Of a DNA stretch of 19,132 nucleotides, positions 1 to 7,520 are shown piece by piece. Each line of letters starts with the position of its first letter. Within the stretch, counting starts at the first letter, position 1. Made by a program: the position numbers and the translations under genes. The stretch is from an uncultured Muribaculaceae bacterium (GTDB lineage: Bacteria > Bacteroidota > Bacteroidia > Bacteroidales > Muribaculaceae), in NCBI GenBank assembly GCA_910587475.1, contig CAJUMR010000043.1, forward strand, positions 1 through 19,132, read 5' to 3'. A model generated the notes under the pieces. The model ran no database searches. It was not told the origin of the DNA and worked only from the letters and a program-made list of their open reading frames with translations.

Positions 1-170
1 ACCCATTGACCGCACTCTGCATAGTGAAAGCGGGCTAAACACCGGTAGCCTCAATGCCGCAGCTGTAGGGCCAGATCGACATTGCAAAGACCAGGCAAGC
101 CTAAACTCGGATACAATCGCTAAATATGAAATATAACAATCAAATGCATATTTGATATTATTAAAGGGCT
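1..170. other. Left-edge stretch with no supported gene
   Basis: This is the sequence downstream of mutS2 up to the contig edge. One plus-strand frame is open from base 2 to a TAA at 134-136 (44 codons), and a minus-strand frame is also open across the edge. Neither shows a recognisable motif, and open frames of this length are expected by chance. No tRNA fold or promoter stands out. The right part (about 121-170) is AT-rich and looks like intergenic DNA. Confidence 0.5.
139..156 (-). terminator. Weak AT-rich hairpin downstream of mutS2
   Basis: There is a perfect 7-bp inverted repeat, ATCAAAT / ATTTGAT, around a 4-base GCAT loop, 15 bases past the mutS2 stop codon. Read on the minus strand, the stem is followed by T-rich sequence (TGTTATATTTC). 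It could end the operon transcript, but the stem holds only one G-C pair, so it is weak. A protein-binding dyad is an equal alternative. Confidence 0.25.
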
Positions 171-2648
171 CTAAAACTCGACAACTGTGATGCCGGCTCC
201 GCCGAGTCTGACGTCTTCGTCGTGGTAGGCGCGGACTGCGTTGACGGTGTTGAGATATTCGCGTATCGACTGTCTGAGGGCTCCGGTGCCGGTGCCATGG
301 AGGATCCGTACTCTTTGACTGTTGAATTGCACTGCATCATCGATGAAGTATGTGATCGCTTGCAGTGCTTCGTCGACTCTCATGCCTCTGACATCGATGT
401 CGGGCTTGAAATGTAACTGACGTTCACGCATGTCGTCGCGGGTTGCCACGCTGATGAATGAAGCTGCTTTTTTGACGCCGTTGTCGGCTTTACGGTCGGT
501 AAGAGTCAGGCGATCGAGTTTTGTTGTCGTTGTGAGGTTGCCGAAGATCACAGTCGCATTTTTGCCCGATATTTCGGAAACGGTGCCGACAGTGCCAGCT
601 CCGTCAAGCAGCACATTGTCACCGACTTTGATCTGCCGCGGTTGGTCGTCGGAGGCCGGCTGCCGGTCTGTCGCTGAGGGGTTGCGGCGTTTTGCCTTCG
701 GATGTCTTTCGGCTTTTTCGAGCAGTTTGTTCTTTTTGTCGGTGCGGTTATCGTCGTTGAGTTGCCTACGGACGTCGGCAAGAGCTTTGCGCGCTTCGAT
801 CGTCTTCTCTTTGTCGGCTTGCGAGCGTTTGATGTCGTGGATCGTGCGTTCGATGGCTGCGTTGCTTCCTTCGATGATACGTATGGCTTCTTTGCGGGCT
901 TCATCGATTATCTCGCGTCTGCGTTCGCGGAGAGTGCCGGCTTCTGCTTCGTATTTTTCAAGTAGCTCGTCGAGTTTTTTCTCCTTTTGTTTCACTGCGG
1001 CCCTCTTGTTTTCCCAATACCGTTTGTCGCGGTTGATGTCGAGCAGGTATTTGTCGGCATTGATGTAATCACTACCGACGAGCTTTTCGGCGTCAGCGAT
1101 TATGTCTTCCGGCAGCCCGGTTTTCCTGGCAATCTCAACGGCAAACGAACTTCCTGGGTTGCCGATCGAGAGTCTGAAAAGCGGTTTCATCAGATGGCGG
1201 TCGTAGAGCATCGATCCATTGATGAGACCATCGGTATCCTCAGCCATAAGTTTAAGGTTCTGGAAATGGGTTGTCACAACACCCCACATGCCTTTTTCGT
1301 TGAACCTTTTCAGCAAAGCCTGGGCTATGGCTCCTCCGATCTGAGGCTCTGTGCCCGCACCGAATTCGTCGATCAGCAGCATCGTTTTACGATTGCCCCG
1401 TGAGAGGAAAGTCTTCATGTGGCGCAGGTGCGACGAGTAAGTGCTAAGATCGTCTTCGAGCGACTGATCGTCGCCGATGTCGATGAAAACAGATTCGAAT
1501 ATCCCGAGGGTGGAGTGGGAGGCCATGGTCGGGAGTAATCCACACTGTGCCATGTACTGCACAATGCCGACTGTCTTGAGTGTCACCGATTTTCCGCCGG
1601 CATTAGGTCCGGAGATGATAACGATGCGGTTGTCGGTAGTGAGTCTGATGTCGAGAGGTACGACGGATTTGCCCTGTCGCGACAGCGACTGGCTCAGTAT
1701 GGGGTGGAAGGCATTGTGCCAATCGGAAAAGCAGTCGCGCCCGATGCGAGGCATTGCAGCGTTGTTGGCTAACGCATACTTCGCTTTTGCGTGGATGAAG
1801 TCGAAGACGCCTAAGGTGTTGAAACTGTCGGCTATTTCGTCGACATGCGGCCGCAGCCGTCCGGCAAGATCGATCAGTATCTTCATTATCTCCCGCCGTT
1901 CGTCGAGTTCGAGTTCGCGTATGCGGTTGTTTGCTTCGACAACTTCGGCGGGTTCGATGAAGAATGTTTTTCCTGAAGCAGATTCGTCGTGGACGATGCC
2001 CGGGATTTTGCGTTTGTTCATCGGCGAGACCGGGATGACCAGACGCCCGTCGCGCACCGACGGTGTTGTGTCTGAGTCGATCAGTCCATCTTTGACCGCG
2101 CGACTCATGACTTTGCGCATGAGTGAATTGACAGATCCGTTCATTGCCGCAAGCGCAGATCTTACGGCAGCGAGCTGAGGCGATGCGTTGTCCTTGACGT
2201 TGCCCCAGCGGTCGATGATACGATCGATTTCGGCAACGAGCGCCGGAAATGTGATGAGGCGGAGAGCGATGGCGTCGAGTCTGGGGTAGGGCGAAGCCGA
2301 TTCGTCGTCGCGCAGATTTTTGAAAAATGAAGCGATTTCGGCCATTGTCGTCATCGACGTTCTCAATTTGAGCAGTTCTTTAGCGCTGATATGTGCGCCT
2401 TCGACGCGCAAAGAGGCGAGCACTTGCTCCATGTCGTGGATGTTGCCGATGGGAAACTCGGTCTCGCCACCTAAAATTGTTGCCATTTCGGCAGTTTCTT
2501 CGAGACGCGCCGTCACTTCGGTTCTGTCGCTTGAGAATGTCATCTGCCGACATTCATTGCGTCCGTTCTGCGAAAGACACAGCTCCATGACTTGCTGACG
2601 GACTGTGTCGAATCCAATCTTATGTTCAATTGTTTCAGGATATACCAT
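171..2648 (-). CDS. mutS2: Endonuclease MutS2 (MutS-family ATPase with Smr domain)
   Basis: This 825-residue protein has full family length. The N-terminal half (about 1-330) carries the MutS core and lever region. The ATPase domain has Walker A GPNAGGKS at about 347-354 and Walker B LLIDEFGAGTEP at about 424-435, followed by a TTHF switch at about 459-462. A long charged coiled coil spans about 535-660, then a small KOW-like beta domain (IKVGDNVLLDGAG, about 673-685). A C-terminal Smr nuclease domain lies at about 750-825, with DVRGMR and HGTGTGALR. It lacks the N-terminal mismatch-recognition domain of MutS. In the family, MutS2 acts on branched DNA or collided ribosomes rather than in mismatch repair; which role applies here cannot be told. 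It is the last gene of the minus-strand cluster, 26 bp after the epimerase. The ATG at 2648 has no strong ribosome-binding site, as is usual in Bacteroidetes. Confidence 0.95.
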   Translation of the reverse strand: MVYPETIEHKIGFDTVRQQVMELCLSQNGRNECRQMTFSSDRTEVTARLEETAEMATILGGETEFPIGNIHDMEQVLASLRVEGAHISAKELLKLRTSMTTMAEIASFFKNLRDDESASPYPRLDAIALRLITFPALVAEIDRIIDRWGNVKDNASPQLAAVRSALAAMNGSVNSLMRKVMSRAVKDGLIDSDTTPSVRDGRLVIPVSPMNKRKIPGIVHDESASGKTFFIEPAEVVEANNRIRELELDERREIMKILIDLAGRLRPHVDEIADSFNTLGVFDFIHAKAKYALANNAAMPRIGRDCFSDWHNAFHPILSQSLSRQGKSVVPLDIRLTTDNRIVIISGPNAGGKSVTLKTVGIVQYMAQCGLLPTMASHSTLGIFESVFIDIGDDQSLEDDLSTYSSHLRHMKTFLSRGNRKTMLLIDEFGAGTEPQIGGAIAQALLKRFNEKGMWGVVTTHFQNLKLMAEDTDGLINGSMLYDRHLMKPLFRLSIGNPGSSFAVEIARKTGLPEDIIADAEKLVGSDYINADKYLLDINRDKRYWENKRAAVKQKEKKLDELLEKYEAEAGTLRERRREIIDEARKEAIRIIEGSNAAIERTIHDIKRSQADKEKTIEARKALADVRRQLNDDNRTDKKNKLLEKAERHPKAKRRNPSATDRQPASDDQPRQIKVGDNVLLDGAGTVGTVSEISGKNATVIFGNLTTTTKLDRLTLTDRKADNGVKKAASFISVATRDDMRERQLHFKPDIDVRGMRVDEALQAITYFIDDAVQFNSQRVRILHGTGTGALRQSIREYLNTVNAVRAYHDEDVRLGGAGITVVEF

Positions 2649-2674
2649 CGACAGGATCTAAATATAAAAATAGG

Positions 2675-3820
2675 TTATACGGTTGGAGTTATGAGTTTTA
2701 CACCGATACCCGGACGATCGGGTATGGTGACTTTTCCGTCGACAATCTTCATGCCGTCGAAGCGGTCGTTGCTGATGAGCAGATTGCCGTCGAGGTCTGC
2801 CCAGTCGGCCATCGGTGAAAGTTGGGCAGCGGCTGTGACCGCACACGAAGTCTCGGTCATGCAGCCGAGCATCACTTTCATGCCGAGCGCACGGGCGAAA
2901 ACGGCCATGCGGTGAGCTTCGTGCATGCCTCCGCATTTCATGAGTTTGATGTTGATGCCGTCGTAGGCTTGGACGGCGCGGCGCACGTCGGCGGTGTCGC
3001 GGACAAATTCGTCGGCGATGATCGGCAGTGGCGACCGCTCTCTCAGCCATGCTGTCTCTTCGAGCATTTCTTTGGGCATGGGTTGTTCGACGAACAGGCA
3101 GCCCCGCTCGTTGAGCCAATGGCACATTTCGAGGGCTTTTTCTTTGTCGGTCCATCCCTGATTGGCATCGACACAAACCGGCGACTGCGATTGGCGACGT
3201 ATTGCGTCGACGAGTTCTTTGTCGTGGTCGAGGCCCATTTTTACTTTGATGATGTTGAACGGCAAAGCTTCCTCGATTTTTGCTTTCTGCTCGTCGGGAT
3301 TGCTGTCGTAGCTGACGGTGAACGATGTGTCAGGTGTCTTGGACGGTTTCAACCCCCATATCTTGTACCATGGTTGTCCCATGATTTTTCCGGTAAGGTC
3401 GTGAAGCGCAATGTCGACGGCCGCTTTTGCGGCTCGGTTTTCAGGAGCGACCGAGTCCATGTAATCGTGGATTTCGTCGATGCGGAACGGATCGGCAAAC
3501 TGCGTCATGTCGAGAGAATTAAGAAATGTCATCACAGATTCAACCGATTCTCCAAGATAGGGAGGCATGGATGCCTCGCCGTAGCCGATCAGCCCGTCGT
3601 ATTCGATCTGGAGTTGTACGTCGGGCGTGGTTGTGCGTTGCGATCTGGCGAGGTTGAATGAGTGGTTGAGTTTCAGTTCGTAAGGCATGAACGACATGTT
3701 GAGCCTCCCGGAGCGGGTGGTTTTGCGGGTGGCATGTCCGGCAGCGGAGATAGATATGGGCGATGCAACGGCCATAACGGCTCCGATCGCGCTTGTTCGC
3801 AGGAAGTTTCTTCTGTCCAT
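2675..3820 (-). CDS. Dipeptide epimerase (enolase superfamily, L-Ala-D/L-Glu type) with twin-arginine leader
   Basis: This 381-residue protein belongs to the muconate-lactonising-enzyme subgroup of the enolase superfamily. The barrel residues are all in order: KVK at 192-194, metal ligands D218 (VDANQ), E245 (VEQP) and D270 (ADEF), and K292 (NIKLMK). A DLD motif at 342-344 matches the DxD that binds the free amino group of a dipeptide in L-Ala-D/L-Glu epimerases. The expected reaction converts L-Ala-D-Glu from murein into L-Ala-L-Glu, which peptidases can degrade. The N-terminus DRRNFLR followed by a hydrophobic stretch (about 10-27) looks like a twin-arginine signal, which is unusual for a family generally studied as cytoplasmic. 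It starts 13 bp after the NlpC/P60 stop, so the two are surely co-transcribed. Exact dipeptide specificity is inferred from the motif and the neighbour. Confidence 0.88.
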   Translation of the reverse strand: MDRRNFLRTSAIGAVMAVASPISISAAGHATRKTTRSGRLNMSFMPYELKLNHSFNLARSQRTTTPDVQLQIEYDGLIGYGEASMPPYLGESVESVMTFLNSLDMTQFADPFRIDEIHDYMDSVAPENRAAKAAVDIALHDLTGKIMGQPWYKIWGLKPSKTPDTSFTVSYDSNPDEQKAKIEEALPFNIIKVKMGLDHDKELVDAIRRQSQSPVCVDANQGWTDKEKALEMCHWLNERGCLFVEQPMPKEMLEETAWLRERSPLPIIADEFVRDTADVRRAVQAYDGINIKLMKCGGMHEAHRMAVFARALGMKVMLGCMTETSCAVTAAAQLSPMADWADLDGNLLISNDRFDGMKIVDGKVTIPDRPGIGVKLITPTV

Positions 3821-3833
3821 AGTGAATGTCTGA

Positions 3834-4796
3834 TTACTGATTGAAATACCACGGATGTTCGGCTACCCTCACAATGCCGTCTGTGCCTTCACATCCGTCG
3901 ATGCGGGTGCAGTGGAGAAGCGGTGTGGGCAGATAGTTGGCGGCGTGTTTGTCGAGACTGTTGCATTTGACGCGCCCTGAAGAGTGGACATACGATCCAT
4001 CGTGGTCGTATATGGCGACATGGGTGACTTTGCCGGTGGTCGGATTTCCGAAAAAGAGGAGGTCGCCGGGTCGGCACGATGCGGTGTCGGCGGCTTCGAT
4101 GCGGTGGCCGGTCTGAGCCTGTTGCGAAGCGTCGCGGCGGAGTATGATGGCGTTGGCAAGGTAGCACACTTTTACGAGTCCGGAGCAGTCGAGACTTTTC
4201 GTCGATGTTCCGCCCCAAAGATATGGCTGTCCGGCCATCGACCAAGCCATGTCGAGTATTTTACCGGCGTCGAATTTCTGTTCGGCCCATTGCTCGATCG
4301 GTGTTATGTCAGAGCTGTCGACCCATGCTTTACGTCCGTCGGGCAGGATGATGGCTGTGCGGCTGCCGGCAGAGCTTGCGGGAGACAGTTCGACTATGCA
4401 ACCGTTGACAAGGTCCGAGACGACGTCGCGACCGCCGGCCTTTGCTTCGGGCGATGAATAGCACCGTGTCTGATAGGTCGATGTGACGACGGCGCGTCGG
4501 GTCGATCGCCATTGTTCCATTTCTTTGTCGGTTTTCATTGCAAGCGAGCTGTTTGCGACCCAGGCTTTGTAGCCTTCGGGTGATTGGATTTCCGACCAGT
4601 CGCCCTGACGACGCATGACTTTGAGAGGGGTGCCCATGACGACCTGGCTGGCCAATTCGGCTGCGTGTCGTGGAGCCGTACGCATGTTGGCCACTGATAT
4701 GGCAGGGAGCGCCCACTGATGGTCGGCTGCGTTGGCTGATAGCGCCCATATCATGGCCACGGCAAAGAGTAGGGAGTGCAGTATGTTTGATCGCAT
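3834..4796 (-). CDS. Secreted NlpC/P60 murein-peptide endopeptidase with SH3 domains
   Basis: This 320-residue protein has a Sec signal peptide (hydrophobic 5-20, likely cleavage after SANA at about 23). Two bacterial SH3-like regions follow (about 28-88 and 100-165; the second is weaker). The C-terminal NlpC/P60 cysteine peptidase domain spans about 172-290. Catalytic residues are visible: C204 in LDCSGLV, H259 in THVAIY and H271 in YVHSSG, with Y192 and WGG at 194-196 beside the site. The architecture resembles the YkfC-type gamma-D-glutamyl-L-diamino acid endopeptidases, which cut free murein tri- or tetrapeptides to release L-Ala-D-Glu. The next gene is the epimerase that would process that dipeptide, which strengthens the assignment. 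It is first in the operon and has a promoter about 160 bp upstream. It should act in the periplasm. Confidence 0.88.
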   Translation of the reverse strand: MRSNILHSLLFAVAMIWALSANAADHQWALPAISVANMRTAPRHAAELASQVVMGTPLKVMRRQGDWSEIQSPEGYKAWVANSSLAMKTDKEMEQWRSTRRAVVTSTYQTRCYSSPEAKAGGRDVVSDLVNGCIVELSPASSAGSRTAIILPDGRKAWVDSSDITPIEQWAEQKFDAGKILDMAWSMAGQPYLWGGTSTKSLDCSGLVKVCYLANAIILRRDASQQAQTGHRIEAADTASCRPGDLLFFGNPTTGKVTHVAIYDHDGSYVHSSGRVKCNSLDKHAANYLPTPLLHCTRIDGCEGTDGIVRVAEHPWYFNQ

Positions 4797-4887
4797 TAGC
4801 AGAAATGTCGAGAATGAGTCTGTCAGAGTTTGTTTAAAAGCAGATGGAGGGATATGCGGCCGGAAATCTTGAGCGGAATTTCATCTT

Positions 4888-4920
4888 GGCTAAAGGAGCA
4901 TAGTGGCTATGGGATTAGCC
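4888..4920 (-). promoter_or_regulatory. Two-part hairpin in the 5' leader of the NlpC/P60 operon
   Basis: Outer arms GGCTAA / TTAGCC (6 bp) enclose inner arms CATAG / CTATG (5 bp) around a 3-base loop, with an asymmetric internal loop of 5 and 3 bases. It lies about 30 nt into the predicted transcript and about 90 nt before the start codon. It could be an RNA regulatory element or simply a stable leader structure. It does not match a riboswitch class that I recognise. Confidence 0.35.
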
Positions 4921-4952
4921 GGATGATGAAGTCATAGCAAGATTCACAGATA

Positions 4953-4984
4953 CAAAGGTAATTTATTTTATTGATCAAATCAAA
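4953..4984 (-). promoter_or_regulatory. Bacteroidetes-type promoter for the NlpC/P60-epimerase-mutS2 operon
   Basis: On the minus strand the sequence reads TTTG (4984-4981), a 20-base spacer, then TACCTTTG (4960-4953). This is an exact match to the TTTG-N19-21-TAnnTTTG consensus of the Bacteroidetes primary sigma factor. Transcription should begin near 4949, giving a leader of about 150 nt before the ATG at 4796. No other comparable promoter is seen before mutS2. Confidence 0.7.
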
Positions 4985-5017
4985 CGGCAGTGGCTCTAAC
5001 ATCTGTTAAAATGCCGT
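4984..5017. promoter_or_regulatory. Nested dyad just upstream of the operon promoter
   Basis: Outer arms ACGGCA / TGCCGT (6 bp) enclose the inner dyad TAACA-TC-TGTTA. The element abuts the -33 box, at about -35 to -68 from the predicted start, where an activator could bind. The two-base centre is too tight for a good RNA loop, which favours a DNA site. It could also act as a weak second terminator for fusA2 read-through. It is supported only by symmetry. Confidence 0.3.
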
Positions 5018-5080
5018 CGACTGGTATCTCGGCGTCTAAATTCAGGCAATTTCTCAATTGCGATGACGCATGGATCATTT

Positions 5081-5120
5081 TAGAAAAAGAAATCGCCTCC
5101 AACCAAAAATTGAAGGCGAT
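5081..5120 (-). terminator. Rho-independent terminator of fusA2
   Basis: On the minus strand a 9-bp stem with one mismatch (5120-5112 with 5100-5092; core ATCGCCT / AAGGCGAT) and an 11-base loop is followed directly by a T-rich tract, TTCTTTTTCTA. It lies 31 bases after the fusA2 stop codon. Confidence 0.75.
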
Positions 5121-5150
5121 CCCGGTTTAACATGTATATAGATAGAGTCC

Positions 5151-7307
5151 TTATTCGTCGCTGTTGTTCTCGGCGTAGTCGCGGAGGAGTTTTTCCTGAA
5201 CGTCGCCCGGAACGAGCTCGTAACTTGCGAATTTCATCGTGAACGACGATCGTCCGCCGGTGATTGAGCTCAGTGCAGTCGAGTAGCTCGACATTTCTTT
5301 AAGAGGCACTTTGGCGCTGATCTTTTCGAAGCCGTTCTCGCTCGACATGCCCATGATGATGGCGCGGCGTCCCTGGAGGTCGCTCATGACGTCGCCCATA
5401 ACGTCGGCAGGCACAAATACCTCAACGTCGTAGACGGGTTCGAGCACTTTTGGATTGGCGTTGCGGAATGCTTCGCTGAAGGCGTTGCGACCGGCGAGTC
5501 TGAACGATATTTCGTTAGAATCAACGGGGTGCATCTTGCCGTCGTAGATGCAGACTCTGACGTCGCGGGCATATGAGCCTGTGAGCGGGCCTTGCTCCAT
5601 GCGGTCCATCAGGCCTTTGACAATCGCAGGAATGAAACGTGCGTCGATCGCACCGCCGACAATGCAGTTGTGGACAACAAGTTTACCACCCCATGCGAGC
5701 GGAATTTCCTGAGTGTCGCGGACGCTCATCTTGAATTCCTGGTTGCCGAATTTATAGCTGTCGGGAGCAGGAGCGCCTTCGACATACGGCTCGATGATGA
5801 GATGCACTTCGCCGAATTGTCCGGCACCGCCCGACTGCTTTTTGTGACGGTAGTCGGCGCGGGCAGCCTTGGTGATTGTCTCGCGGTAAGGGATTCGGGG
5901 TTCTTCGAAAATGATCGGGAGTTTGTCGTTGTTTTCGACGCGCCATTTGAGTGTGCGCAGGTGGAATTCGCCCTGGCCTGAGAGGATGGTCTGTTTGAGT
6001 TCTTTCGACTGTTCGATCTGCCAAGTCGGGTCTTCTTCGTGCATGCGGGTGAGGATGCCGTTGAGCTTTTCGGCGTCGCTCTCGGTGACAGGTCTTACTG
6101 CACGCTGATATTTAGGCGCAGGATATTTGATGAAGTCGAATTCGTATTCGCATCCCTTTTCGTTCAAGGTGTTGCCTGTGCGTGCGTCTTTGAGCTTGAC
6201 GGTCGCTCCGATGTCGCCGGCCTCAAGTTGGTCAACCTGGGTCTTGATCTGTCCGCAAACGCAGAATAGCTGAGCCAGACGCTCCTTGCTTCCGCGGCTG
6301 ACGTTGTCGAGGTCGACGCCAGCCTTGAGAGTTCCCGACATGACTTTGAAGTAGCTGACTTCACCGATGTGGGGCTCGACTGTCGTTTTGAACATGAAGA
6401 TGCTGAGCGGCCCGTCGGAGAGGGGTTTCACTTCATCGCCAGCGGTGTCGACCGGTGCAGGCATGTCGGCAACGAATGGCACGACGTTGCCAAGGAATTC
6501 CATCATTCGTCTGACGCCCATGTCTTTTGCGGCGCTGACGCAGAATACGGGATAGATTGAGCGGTCGATGAGACCTTTGCGGATGCCGAGACGCATTTCG
6601 TCCTCGGTGAGATGTTCGGCTTCGAAGAATTTCTCCATCAGGGTTTCGTCGTTTTCGGCGGCAGCCTCTACGAGAGCTTTGTGGAGTTCGTTGGCACGGT
6701 CGAGTTCTTCAGCGGGGATCTCTTCGATAGTCGGCACACCGCCTTCCGGACCCCATGAGTATTTCTTCATGAGCAGCACGTCGATCATCGAGTTGAAACC
6801 CGGACCTGACTCGAGCGGATACTGGATTGGCACGACTTTCGGACCGAACACGTCTTTCATCTGCTCGATAACATTCTCGTAGTCGGCTTTTTCGCCGTCG
6901 AGCTGGTTGATCGCGAAGATGATCGGTTTTTTGATCGATGAGGCTGTGCGGAAGATGTTCTGAGTGCCTACTTCGACGCCATACTGTGCGTTGACAACAA
7001 TCACACCGGTGTCGGTGACGTTGAGCGCTGTAATGGCGTTTCCGACAAAGTCGTCAGCGCCCGGGCAGTCGATGACGTTGAGTTTCTTGTTGAGGAACTC
7101 GGCATAGAACACTGACGAGAATACGGAGTAGCCATACTCTTTTTCAACCGGGAAGTAGTCGCAGACTGTGCTTCCGGCGTCGATAGTGCCGCGGCGTTTT
7201 ATAACTCCACACTCGAAAAGCATTGCTTCAGCGAGCGTGGTTTTACCTGAACCTTTGCCTCCGAGGAGGGCGATGTTTTTGATTTCGTTGGTCTTATAAA
7301 TCTTCAT
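5151..7307 (-). CDS. fusA2: EF-G2-type elongation factor G paralogue with degenerate GTPase motifs
   Basis: This 718-residue protein has the full EF-G layout: G domain (about 1-285), domain II (about 300-385), domain III (about 405-470), domain IV (about 475-605) and domain V (about 610-700). The P-loop is GGKGSGKTT (16-24). Other G motifs differ from canonical EF-G. Switch I reads EYGYSV (57-62) where ERGITI is usual. Switch II is DCPGADD (80-86), with alanine at the catalytic histidine position. The G4 motif is NQLD (134-137) instead of NKxD. Domain IV keeps SGGAGQFGEV (about 491-500) and H593 in MHPVDSNE, the tip that drives tRNA-mRNA movement. From established work on Bacteroides, an EF-G2 paralogue promotes translocation without GTP hydrolysis and is induced on carbon starvation by the CRP-like regulator Cur. 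This gene fits that description. It is transcribed singly, divergent from lon, with its own terminator. Its core promoter is not obvious. Confidence 0.9.
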   Translation of the reverse strand: MKIYKTNEIKNIALLGGKGSGKTTLAEAMLFECGVIKRRGTIDAGSTVCDYFPVEKEYGYSVFSSVFYAEFLNKKLNVIDCPGADDFVGNAITALNVTDTGVIVVNAQYGVEVGTQNIFRTASSIKKPIIFAINQLDGEKADYENVIEQMKDVFGPKVVPIQYPLESGPGFNSMIDVLLMKKYSWGPEGGVPTIEEIPAEELDRANELHKALVEAAAENDETLMEKFFEAEHLTEDEMRLGIRKGLIDRSIYPVFCVSAAKDMGVRRMMEFLGNVVPFVADMPAPVDTAGDEVKPLSDGPLSIFMFKTTVEPHIGEVSYFKVMSGTLKAGVDLDNVSRGSKERLAQLFCVCGQIKTQVDQLEAGDIGATVKLKDARTGNTLNEKGCEYEFDFIKYPAPKYQRAVRPVTESDAEKLNGILTRMHEEDPTWQIEQSKELKQTILSGQGEFHLRTLKWRVENNDKLPIIFEEPRIPYRETITKAARADYRHKKQSGGAGQFGEVHLIIEPYVEGAPAPDSYKFGNQEFKMSVRDTQEIPLAWGGKLVVHNCIVGGAIDARFIPAIVKGLMDRMEQGPLTGSYARDVRVCIYDGKMHPVDSNEISFRLAGRNAFSEAFRNANPKVLEPVYDVEVFVPADVMGDVMSDLQGRRAIIMGMSSENGFEKISAKVPLKEMSSYSTALSSITGGRSSFTMKFASYELVPGDVQEKLLRDYAENNSDE

Positions 7308-7406
7308 GTTATTAGAGATTAGTTTTTGATTATTATTTTGACCTGATATTAGTTGTTAGTTTAGGCTCCGCAATATCGCAATTATTTTTGTTATGACAAA
7401 CACCTT

Positions 7407-7430
7407 GAAATATGTTACAAAACATATTTC
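7407..7430. promoter_or_regulatory. Perfect CRP-like palindrome in the fusA2-lon spacer
   Basis: Arms GAAATATGTT and AACATATTTC are exact reverse complements (10 bp each) around a 4-base centre, ACAA. Size and spacing match CRP/FNR-family operators (the E. coli CRP consensus is a 22-bp palindrome beginning AAATGTGA). The centre lies 111 bp upstream of the fusA2 start codon and about 97 bp upstream of the predicted lon transcription start, so fusA2 is the likelier target. In B. thetaiotaomicron the fusA2 promoter is bound by the CRP-family regulator Cur. That this is the equivalent site is inference. Confidence 0.55.
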
Positions 7431-7480
7431 TGATTTTTTTGCATTCTGAGGCAATAGAAATGGGGGCCGGTTAACTTTAT

Positions 7481-7511
7481 TTTCCCGATTGCTGTTATTT
7501 TCGTAATTTTG
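7481..7511 (+). promoter_or_regulatory. Predicted lon promoter
   Basis: TAATTTTG at 7504-7511 matches the -7 consensus TAnnTTTG exactly. A -33 candidate TTTC at 7481-7484 lies 19 bases upstream with one mismatch to TTTG. Transcription should start near 7515, leaving a leader of about 57 nt before the ATG at 7572. Confidence 0.5.
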
Positions 7512-7520
7512 GCATCCGAT

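Larger units (their letters stand above)
4797..5150. other. 354-bp intergenic region between the NlpC/P60 gene and fusA2
   Basis: Both flanking genes are on the minus strand. From right to left the spacer holds the fusA2 terminator (5081-5120), a stretch without obvious signals (about 5018-5080), a dyad (4984-5017), a Bacteroidetes-type promoter (4953-4984), and a leader of about 150 nt with a two-part hairpin (4888-4920). No gene of convincing coding character was found. Short ATG frames of 6 and 16 codons exist in the leader but are not supported. Confidence 0.6.

Noticed and set aside
2..136. Plus-strand frame open from the contig edge to a TAA, 44 codons
   Set aside because: No recognisable motif. 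The expected chance of such an open run is appreciable, and a minus-strand frame is also open across the same edge.
430..1068. Ser/Arg-rich 212-codon plus-strand frame opposite mutS2
   Set aside because: It is the shadow of the charged coiled coil of MutS2. The repetitive composition explains the open frame.
2822..3661. 279-codon plus-strand frame opposite the epimerase
   Set aside because: The epimerase catalytic residues are all intact on the minus strand. The opposing frame is compositionally a shadow.
4834..4884. Sixteen-codon upstream frame in the NlpC/P60 leader as a gene
   Set aside because: It is too short and lacks any supporting signal. It is kept only as a possible leader feature.
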